Assembly: GCA_023101725.1 (NCBI GenBank)
Contig: JALJCO010012618.1
Coordinates: 124,001 to 188,000, forward strand
Direction of reading: 5' to 3'
Length of the DNA stretch: 64,000 nucleotides
Source: Atherinomorus stipes
Lineage: Eukaryota > Chordata > Actinopteri > Atheriniformes > Atherinidae
The translations under genes and the position numbers were made by a program. Shown in pieces: positions 37,290-47,200 of the stretch; positions within the stretch are counted from its first letter, which is position 1, and the number at the start of each line of letters is the position of its first letter. A model generated the notes under the pieces. That model saw only the letters and a program-made list of their open reading frames with translations, had not been told where the DNA came from and ran no database searches.

Positions 37290-38040
37290 AAAGCACGTTT
37301 ATTTGTAGCACATTTCATGTACACAATTCAAAATGCTTTACAACAGAAGAAAGGAAAACAAAAAGAATGGAAGCATGATTTTTTAAAAATTTTTTTAAAA
37401 GTGAGTACATTTAAAAAGAGTCTTGAAAGATGCTATGCAAATTTGGACTCCTGAATAAAATCTATGCAAATGCAGCTGAGAACAGGTGGGTCTTTAACTG
37501 TGTTTCAGCTGATCTGAGGCTCTCTGGAGAGTTTGTTCCAGACATGTGGAGCATTGAAGCTGAATGCAGCTTTCTCCACATCTAGTTCTGACTCTGCGAA
37601 AGTTTAGGCCTGACTCCATCACTACACCCAGATTTCTGGCCTGGTTGGTGGTTTTTAGGTGTATAGATTGAAGCTCTGTGGGGACTTGCAGTCGCTTCTC
37701 TTCGGCTCCAAAAGCAATCGCCTCAGTTTTGTTTTTGTTCAGCTTTAGAAAGTTGAGGCACATCCAGTCATTAATCTCCTCAATGCATTTACCAAGAGCC
37801 TGTACAGGGCCTTGGTCTCCTGGTGACATATATAGCTGTGTGTCATCTGCATAGCTATAGTAACTAAATTGTTGTTCTTTATAACCATGGCCAGTGGGTG
37901 CATGTAGATGTTAAACAGAAGAGGCTCCAGGATGGAGCCCTGGGGAACTCCACTTGTATTTTTTGTCTGCTCAGATGTCAAGTTACCAATTGACACAAAG
38001 TACTTCTTGTTCTCCAAGAACTGACTAGACTGATGAACTG
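37290..38040 (-). pseudogene. Non-LTR retrotransposon (L2/CR1-type) reverse transcriptase fragment
   Basis: On the minus strand 38017-37745 gives SGVPQGSILEPLLFNIYMHP, the classic RT finger/palm segment, followed by a degenerate AMQMTHSYI where YADDTQLYL is expected. The frame then shifts, and 37829-37494 continues with INDWMCLNFLKLNKNKTEAI and LGVVMESGLNF, typical of the thumb region. The fragment is 5' truncated, frame-shifted and has lost the catalytic Asp pair, so it is dead. Confidence 0.85.
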
Positions 38041-38231
38041 AGATTTAGAAGTTTGTTGTCACATATTCTTTCTGCGCATTGAATGAATCCAGAGGGTTTT
38101 GGTGACCCATCCACATCATCCATCCATTTCCAATGTCCAGTCTGTCCTCAAGGGTCACAGGTAGCCAAGGCCTGTCCAGATGACATTGGTCGAGAGGAGA
38201 AAAAGATCCCCAACAGCTTTTGTAAGACTAA

Positions 38232-38824
38232 CCCCGGCTTTACACCTGGTCCGTGACGTGAGCGCAACGCAGCGCAGCGGCTTTGCTGCGACTTCCTCGG
38301 CGCGAGCATTTACACCGTTCACTGTGCGGCCGCGCAGCGCACGGGTGCACCAGCTGTTGTTGATTGGTGACATCACGAAATCACGAGAGGGCTGCTAGAT
38401 CGCCTGTAATTCTCATCCAAATGGTTCATTTTGTCCACATGTTCATGCGTCATGGTTTTTTATTTCACTGTAACCTTGTGGACACGGAGATGCTGTCATG
38501 TTCAGGTAGTTCAGAAGTTAAAAAGCTGCACGGTGGCTTTTGTTTAGGAAGTTACCGGATATTTTACACTGAACCTGTGTCTGACTTCCTGTCTGGTTCG
38601 ATCTGAACTACTGATATTGACGCGGTGTCGGAGCGTGGAGCGTCAAAAATAGAGCTGGCGCGTATCTGTAGCGCAGCGGCACGGCATGCCGGAGCGACGA
38701 CGGACCGCTCACGCGCCGCAGCGTGAGCAATATGTTTCACACCATTGATTACATGGGCGCGATCCGGTGCTCAGGGCGCGCCGCTGCGCTGCGCTCACGT
38801 CACGGACCAGGTGTAAAGCCGGGA
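38232..38824. mobile_element. TAA-flanked Harbinger-like MITE, GC- and CpG-rich
   Basis: TAA at 38229-38231 and 38825-38827 flanks ends CCCCGGCTTTACACCTGGTC and GACCAGGTGTAAAGCCGGGA, inverted over about 45 bases including GTGACGTGAGCGCA. A three-base TAA/TTA duplication is characteristic of PIF/Harbinger. The GC-rich, CpG-dense ends contrast with the AT-rich surroundings. No transposase is present. Confidence 0.85.
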
Positions 38825-38827
38825 TAA

Positions 38828-40985
38828 CACAACCATTCATGGCAACTCTCACACCTACAGCTATCTAAAATTATCAATTAAAATCCACATATTTGGATGG
38901 GAGAAGCCAGAAGTTACTGCACCACCATGTTGCTGACATTGTGTTCCCTCAGGTTACCTCAGAGGAGGATTGGATCAAAACCTAATTTATCAACATGATG
39001 GACTGTCAAGAGAAGTTTGAGACTGAATATCTTTGCCAAGGCTAAATCAAATCAAGACAAAACAACATCCAGGATCCAAATCTAGAAAGACAAAGTTAAC
39101 TTCTTAGTTGGCCTATGTGACACCTGGTAAATTCTACCAATCTATGTATAACCTTCATGTCATAATAAACATAAATAGACCAGTCAAACCAACAATGAAA
39201 ACTTGTCTCCATTTTTATTCTTTTTTGTAATTATTCACGGGAGTTCTTTGCTTATTCTTTCTTTTGGAGAGTTTTAGTGCAATAACTGACCTCCATGTCT
39301 TCTTATTCTATTACAGCAGAGCATGATCTGGTCTACATCACTTTCAATTCTTAACTTGCCTTCAACATTTCAAAAAAATTGTTTTGAATTAGCTTTAGAA
39401 ATATGTCAACATTGCCGAAATAGTTATTTTCTTTGAGCCTAAACATTCAAAAGAGCAGAGAATCTCTTAGAGATTCTTGTATTTGGTGGATTTGGAACAA
39501 GCCTTGTCTGATCAAGGATAGACTATATCAGAAAAAGATTAACTTTAAACAAAAAGCTTTAAAATTAATTTATTTGAAATTAATTATCTGACGAAGGCAA
39601 AGAGGCACCTTGCCAACAACTTGTCAAGTTCTACACAATGACCCATTCATTAGTCAGGTGTGTTGAAGCAAGAAAACATCTTAACTCTTCAGGACAGTCC
39701 TTAAGGACTGGAGTTTGAGATTTCTGCTCGACATAGCATACAACAATAAATAACTTCAGTCAGAGGCTTCTTCAGGTCTGTTCAAGACCAGTACAAAAGA
39801 TAAATCCTTTCTAAATGATGACTAATTGTTCTCCTTATTTATCCTTGTTCTCTGATCAACATTTCAAGCCAGATGTATGAAGTACAACAATCTGATTCAG
39901 AAGTTAGCAGGCAAAGTGAGTCAGTCAGCTAGTCATCAGCCAGTCAGCCAGTCTGATAATCAGCCAGGCGGTGAGTCATCCAGTCAGTGAATATTTTTTC
40001 TTCGCTGCCATTTTGGTATTCTAAGCTCTGTCTGTTTGTTTATATCGCCTTGGTCACAGCTTATTAGAGGAATAGTATGGGGTCTTCCTCACCCCTCCCA
40101 ACAATCTGCTTCCACTGCTACTGAATTATAGATACACCTTACCTTCATTACCGCTCTCTGTGGGAGGCACTTTATTATGAATTCTCAAGTGACCCTTATA
40201 CCAATATACCCTATCAAATATTCATTTTATAGTGCAAATATTCATCCCACTCACACCTTTTTTCAACTTTTTGTCACTGCCTGCAGTTCTTTGATGGGGG
40301 ATGACTGAACCTTCCTCATACAGGCATACTGTGGTTAACAGATGGATTTAATTGTTGCTGCAACACGTTGCCTCACTGATGTAAATTCTGTTGTCAAGAC
40401 ATTCTTTATCTTTTTATTCTTGCACTGATAACTAGTCCTTACCTTCAGACTGCTTAACTTGTTGTTCAGTATCCAGATTTAAGTTGTTTTTTTTCTTCTG
40501 TTGAGTCGTGCTGCATTATATATTTACCATTAAATATTTACAGAATATTTTTCTCCTCTCATGAATAATTTCCCCAAGGTCTTTCGATCACCATCACCTT
40601 GGTATCTCTTTTATGTGTATCTTATCTCTTGGACTTTTTTCCCTTCTACAACACCTTTTGTCAGAATATTCTTCTTTACTGTTCTGTCATTGTGCTCTGA
40701 CATCTTTATTTCAGCTTAACCAACAGCCATCTGGCACTTTGCCTTTTTATATTTTCACTTGCATCCGAAGCTCTCTCTCTCTCTCTCTCTCTCTCTCAGT
40801 CAGTCTAAAAGAGTGGTTAATATTTGATCCAAGAAGACTGAGATCAGCATGCTTTAAGATTACACTAACAGATATAGACCATGGTCTTCTTTTCTTTGAC
40901 TTAGTAAACATGAGTAACATCACACAGCAGCAGATTTAATCTTGTTACCTACTGAAAACTCAATTGTTTTGTCTTTCGTGTGTTT
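38828..40985. other. Intergenic between nptxr and dnal4, no gene recognised
   Basis: Only simple repeats stand out: a degenerate CAGTCAGCC tandem at about 39917-39990 and a CT dinucleotide run at about 40771-40798. No exon-like frame was recognised; the 108-codon frame at 40613-40939 is built around the CT run. Confidence 0.4.
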
Positions 40986-41313
40986 GTTTTTAATACCACA
41001 ATTAGATTAAAGCTCTGAAACTAAATTTTTGTTGCGCAACACTTTGAGGCAATCGCTGCAATCAGGTGTTTTCTGTAAAGTTCAAAAAGACTTCTACACC
41101 TGTTGACAGATATTTTGGTCAACTGTTCATGGGAAAGGTGCTCTAATGTGTCTGTGTTTGTTTGTTTGTTTGTTTTTAATAATCATTTTCAACCACAATT
41201 CAAAACCAATAATTTATCTCACTAAATTATAATTTTGCAAATCTTTATTTACTATTAGTTTCTTTAGTTTCCTGTTATTTGAATTACTGTTGTAAATCTA
41301 GCGTTTTCTTTAA

Positions 41314-42720
41314 CCTCTTAAGCCCTAGCCATATTTTCAGAAAAAAAAAAGCCTAACAAGACGTACACAAAGTAAATGAAGAATTGCTCCACAATAATAA
41401 GGTTAATTTTCATGTTCTTGGTATCTAGGGGCATCTGGAGACTTCAGAGAATGTGTTTCCAGTGTTAAAAATGTTGTATCTGTTACTATTTCTGAGTAAA
41501 TTACAATAATATAGAGGAAAATTGTGAAATTTCTATGCTCGCCTGTTGTTTTTTCTATTATTTGGCAGATGGCAACACCATGTTAATAATGATTTCATGA
41601 AGACAGATGCTATTTATTACCTTCAGTTATTCCTTGACAGCAGATGTAGCAAATTTGAAAGAGGTTGAGTGAAAGAAAATGATTTTACACAATTTTTAGT
41701 CAAGCCTTCACCAGGCAAAATCCACCACGGATCAGATTCTCAATTTGGCACAGTTTTACACCAAACTATGAAAATGAAGACAGTAACTATGATATAGGAG
41801 TGAATACATTATGAAATATATACATTTGGCCAAAAGAGACAAATGCAGTGAAAATATTATGAAAAGTGATATTCAGTAGATTGCCTTGGTTTAGTGCTAT
41901 TTAGTACTATATTGTGGTGGTCTGTTCAAATAAAAAGGTAAATAACTGGCATGTCAACACAAATTAGCATGTCAACTAACATGTAATCACGAAGGCAATC
42001 AACAAAAGTAATCACAATTTAGAAAAGAGTACAAGAACTCACTCATAGACCGTTCAACTTTCACATGGGAAAATGTATCTCTATTCGAACCAGCAAGTTG
42101 CAGCTGTCTGAGTCAGGAGGATCTGGTACGTCTGGCTGCGGCTGTATCTCCGCTAATATCTCCGCTGTCTTAGTGATGTATATCTTTTTTTCCCAACCAA
42201 ATGTCGTTTTCCAAACGATATAAAACTTCAAATAAAACTATCCAACTCAAAACATCCAGCAGACACAAACAAAACACCGGTCCGTCCCACTTATCCTTAC
42301 GCTCTGCGTCAAAGCCCTAATGCGCAACAACCTCCAGTCTTTTAGCCACAGAGAAAGGTTACCTGGGTAATGTAGTTCACAAAAACCTTGGTATCATTTG
42401 ATTCAGTAGCTTCTTTGCTTTCTCAGGACTACAAAATCTGCCATGCTGCGGCGAAGTTTAATCGCAATATAAACTGATATGCTAATTCAACGTCTTAAAT
42501 GTCTTGTACTGAGCCCATTAGGTCTAAAAATCGTTTCTAAACATTGATAAACATTAGTTTTTGCACTAAAATACACTTTTGATCATGTTTTGACACATTA
42601 GGGTCGAAGCTTCATGTAACAGTTGAAATACACACAAGTGCCCTGTTTAATTATTGTTTAATATGCGATGATCGTGCATGTAAGTTCTTGGGCCCTTATA
42701 CGGGCCCATAGGGCTTGAGC
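41314..42720. repeat. Unclassified insertion inside the Tc1-like copy
   Basis: The stretch begins near CTCTTAAGCCCTAGCC and ends near CATAGGGCTTGAG, which form a short inverted pair (AAGCCCTA against TAGGGCTT). No transposase or RT is seen between. It could be a MITE of unknown class; a GGGCCCTTATACGGGCCC hairpin lies by its right end. Confidence 0.4.
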
Positions 42721-43309
42721 GTTTGGCTATTAAGCCCCCCTATTATGGAATCAGTTACTAACTCAGGTTTGGGAGGCAGACACCCTCTCTACCTTTAAGA
42801 TTAGGCTTAAAACCTTCCTTTTTGATAAGTCTTATAGTTAGGGATGGTTAGCCATCCCTTAGTTAAGCTGCTATAGGCTTAGACTGCTGCAGGACGTTCA
42901 TGATGCACTGGGCTCTTCTTTCCCACTCATCCCTGCTTCTCCATGTAGAAACCTGTGACAGTATTGTATCATTAACTGTGTTTCTCCTCTCTCAGCAGAT
43001 CTGACTGGATGACATTGCAGTGTTTGTTTGTCTTCTCCCCCCCAGCCAGTTGAGGCAGATGGCCGCCCTACCTGAGCCGGGTTCTGCCGGAGGGCTTTCC
43101 TCCCTTTTAAAAGGGTGTTTTCCTTCCCACTGTCGCCACCCCTCCGTGCTTGCTCAGGATGGGGGATTGGACCGGGTCAAGTCAAAATTCGATCCATCTG
43201 TTGGTTTCCTTAGCTAGGCTATTATGAATCTGACCTGAACTTTTCTGTCTGTTTAAGCACCCTGAGGTGACATTGTCATGAATGGACGCTATACAAATAA
43301 AGCTGAATT
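42721..43309 (+). repeat. 5'-truncated LINE (L2/Rex1-like) 3' end
   Basis: TACCTTTAAGATTAGGCTTA and CTTCCTTTTTGATAAG encode a degenerate LRLKTFLFDK-type carboxy end common to fish L2-like LINEs. The 3' UTR then runs to GGACGCTATACAAATAAAGC and TGAATTGAG, the characteristic short tail with a TTGAA-type unit. Only the last few hundred bases are present, as expected for a truncated insertion. Confidence 0.7.
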
Positions 43310-43559
43310 GAGAATAATTTTGAGGACGACTGTATTTATTTCATAAAAAATCCAATATTCATTTGTTTTTTTAAATATATCTTTATTTATTTTACAAATA
43401 CATATCTATACATAGATATTTCTCACCCATTTATATGTTATTCTAAGTTAGAGCATTTCATTTAGCTTTAATTTACTTGAATTTTCAAGAGTGAAAAAAA
43501 GCTTGGTTGTACTACAAAAGGGCAAGAGGGACGAACTTCTTTGATTTGATTGACAGATT

Positions 43560-43690
43560 TTTGACCAATGGAAAGGCAGCTAGGCTACAGGAGGCGGGGT
43601 TACACTGGACCCATAAACCTTGTTTAAAATGTCTCCTTAACAACCGATCCGAGAGTGCAACAGTAGAAGTTTTCGCTGCTCAAACGCTTC
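43560..43690 (+). promoter_or_regulatory. dnal4: dnal4 promoter and probable noncoding exon 1
   Basis: A CCAAT box (GACCAATGG, 43563-43571) and a GC box (AGGCGGGGTT, about 43590) precede a likely 5' UTR exon ending in the strong donor CTTC|GTAAGT at 43690/43691. A forkhead-type TTGTTTA (43619-43625) and an X-box-like GTCTCCTTAACAAC (43631-43644) lie between. The next acceptor, ATAACAG, is at 44190-44196, 8 bases before the ATG. The exact start of transcription is not known. Confidence 0.5.
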
Positions 43691-44204
43691 GTAAGTAAAG
43701 CATCTTTATTACGCTTTACATTTAATGCCTGCTCATAACGTACTGTAGCTTGTCATGCCACGATCATGGGTACAAATATGATGACTTTGTGGAAGAAAAC
43801 ATGATTCAGTAGCATCAGCTGTTTGCTTTAAAAGAAAACACAAGCTAAGCTAATTAGCAAGCTAGTGAAACCTGATTTGCTCGCAGTTATCAGCTCTATG
43901 AAGTCCTTGTTACGAATCAACCACAGTGTCTAAGATGTGTCAACGTTATTGAGAAGAGTCACCGACTATTTTGGTGCGAACTATGATGGGATGATATTTT
44001 CAGCTAGCAAGTAGCGGTTCAGTGATGTCAGCTAACCTTGTATCCAGTGGGGTCGTGAATTGTTAGCTAAAGAGATACGAGACCGGCTTTCAGAAATTTC
44101 CCCTCCGTGCTGCTAATGATGTGCCGCTCTAAGTGGCCGGTAGATTTCAACTAACTAGTTCTGTCAAGCTTACCCGCTCAAAACCTTTCATAACAGGGGT
44201 CGGA

Positions 44205-47200
44205 ATGGCTGGGACTGGCGAGGGGAAGAAAGAAGAGGCCGACTATAAGAGACTGCACAGCTTTCCTCTCATCAGGGTAAGACAGCACATCAGGATATAG
44301 CACAACAACTCCAACCCATATTGAAATAAAACCGTCCAAAACCTATTTGCACAATTAACTTTACTGAGGTTGCTATATAAACCTCTTTTTGTTGTTACTA
44401 CTAAGCTGAAAATGAGCAGCATGTAACCTGTATAGTAGGTTCAGGGTGAGTAACGGTAAGTAAAAGCATAAAAGCATCACTTTATTTATCTGCTTTATGT
44501 AAGTGTTTGACAGTTCTTTCAGTACATGTCAACTTTCCCTAGGTATTATTAGTGCATTGCATTGCATTGTTTAACCCTAAGCACTAATATTACTTAACAA
44601 TAGATTCAGTGCATAAAAATGGCCAATTGTACTTTAAACTGCAACTAAGTAAGTATTCCATCAGATGAACAATAGTTTTCTTAATAATAAAAAAAACAAG
44701 GACAGGACTCTTATCATATAAAGTAACTATTTGTGTTGGCAGTAAAATTAGAATTTTACTTCATACTGTACATTTTGAGCACAACTGTACACCGATGCAC
44801 TGATCCAGTACGATACAATACCAGGGCTAAGCATATCAATCCAATAATACTGTTGAATGAATGAACTCTAGACCTTGTCATGTGAATGAAGGCAAAAAAA
44901 TGATAACAAATTAAGACAGATATAGATGTACTTAATAGGGATGTAGAGATTCGCTGATCTGAATCGGTGGTCTGACACAGACGTGTGAGATGCGACTGCA
45001 CCGGCAGCTTCAGTGCGCATCTGATACCACTGGCGGTTAATTGCGCAACGTATCTTTCTTGGTGTGTCTGAAGCGGTAAAGACCCATGGTTACACCAATT
45101 ATTACATAGTTTGTCTCCGTCACACATATTTCCTGAGGCGCCTTGAACGTACCGTCACTATCTTTTAAAGGGACTTGAGTCAAGATTAAGAAACGAAACT
45201 CGCGACTGCCGCGATTGGCGCTTTAGGTAACTACAGCCACGAGCCAAGCCGTCACGAGAGCGTGCACAAACTGAAGCTATGATGTTGTTTACTCACCTTT
45301 CTCTCCGTAGTTATACTTTGTAGTGGTCTTTCAGTTTATCTGGATCGTTTGCTGACGGCAGAATAATCCATAACTATCGCTTACAGTGTTTGAATTTACC
45401 GCGACTGGCTTCGTCCTATATCAAAACAGCGGATGTAGTGTCATGTGACGTCACGTCCGCATGGGGGAGAGGAGAAAAAATAAAATTTTTTTTTATAATT
45501 TTTTTTTTTGTTGTAAAAATTTTTAGGGGTTTTTTAATTGATGTAGTATATTATTTGGAGGGGGGAAAAATCAATAATAATGTTTATAATTTTTTTTTTA
45601 TTTGACGTGGCTTTTTCTTTCTTGTAACAACGGGGGGTGTGGAGGTCATCGGCAGGCCCGCCGGGAGGGGAGGGGGAAAATGAGGGCAGAAAGTTGGGGG
45701 ATTTAGCGCAGGAAAAGGGGGACATGGGTGGAAACGTTATTTTTGGTATTTAGCACTTCATCACCCATTAGTATGAAAAAAAGGGACATTCATGTTTGGT
45801 TTTTTTCAAATTCCTGCCTCAAGTCCCTTTTAAGTTTCCTTTTTAAAACATAGGAGCAGCTGCAGCAAGCAAACAGGGAGGGAGGAGGCAGCAGGTGAAG
45901 AGAACATGTTTAGCATCTCTGAGGACACAAATCTAAAGTTTGGTGATACTTGGAAAACTTGACAAGAAATCTGTGGTTTGAAAACAATGTCGCGCTCCTA
46001 CTGTATAAAAGACATCAACAGCATGGCGAACATGCGGTGGGCGGCATGGTGTGGATACGCCCCCCTACCCCCTCCACATCATCCTCAGATGAACATAAAT
46101 AGGAGGTAAGCAGAACTGGTGAGAAAATGATCTCGTTTTATTCTTTAACAACACTGAGACTTCGTGACAGCATCTCTGTACCAGAGTGAACTGCATCAGT
46201 TGATGATAGATTTATTTGTTTGATTTATAGAAAACATTCAAAAGCATAAGTATTAAAAACATTCTTCACAGAGAAAGGGAGAAGGTTAAATAGTTGTGAT
46301 GGTTCTTAGAAACCAGATGAGACTTGTAAATGATTTGTTTTGTGTTGAATAGTTTTGAATCGCAGAATCGAACCGAATCAAACCGAATCGTATTGTATAA
46401 AGTCAAATTGTTGTCAAATCATTAGTGAATCGCATCGGCAGGGGGCTTTACTGTATCGTGAATGTATCGTATCACTGGTAGTGTATCGAGATGCGTATCG
46501 AATCTGCCTCCTTGGTGGGGATTCACATCCCTAGTACTTAAGAGATGTTCTGATACCATTTTTTTCCCTCCCGATACCAGAAGTGGGAATTGTGGAGTCA
46601 ATAAGTCTTTTCCATGTCCTATATTTGTTCTGCTATCTGCTATTGAACCAGGTCCGTCCATTCACCCCAATTTAATTCATTGGGCTGAATTGACTCACCT
46701 GGTTCAGTGGCTGGGCAGAACAAACACATGACATGGGAAAGACTTGTATTTATGTTCATCTGAGGACGATGTGGAGGGGGTAGGGGGGGCGTATCCACAC
46801 CATGCCGCCCACCGCATGTTCGCCATGCTGCTGATGTCTTTTATACAGTAGCAGCGCGACATTGTTTTCAAACCACAGATTTCTTGTCAAGTTTTCCAAG
46901 TATCACCAAACTTTAGATTTGTGTCCTCAGAGATGCGAAACATGTCCTCTTCACCTGCTGCCTCCTCCCTCCCTGTTTGCTTGCTGCGGCTGCTCCCGTG
47001 TTTTAAAAAACGAAACTTAAAAGATAGTGACGGTACGTTCAAGGCGCCTCAGGAAATATGTGTGACAGAGACAAACTATATAATAATGGGTGTTACCATG
47101 GGGTTTTACCGATTCAGACACACCAAGAAAGATACGTTGCGCAATTAGCCGCCAGTGGTATCGGATGCGCACCGAAGCTGCCGGTGCAGTCGCATCTCAC

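Larger units (their letters stand above)
40985..43332. mobile_element. Tc1-like MITE interrupted by a 2-kb insertion
   Basis: Bases about 41025-41313 match the interior of the 31869-32407 element, including GACAGATATTTTGGTCAACT and GCTCTAATGTGTCTG. The right terminus GAATAATTTTGAGGACGACTG resumes at about 43311-43332 with TA after it. Roughly 2 kb of unrelated DNA (41314-43309) lies between, and about 11 bases of the element are missing at the junction. The left end is truncated. Confidence 0.75.

Noticed and set aside
43631..43644. Calling the dnal4 X-box a proven regulatory site
   Set aside because: The consensus is degenerate and a match in a few hundred bases is not rare; kept as a hypothesis only.
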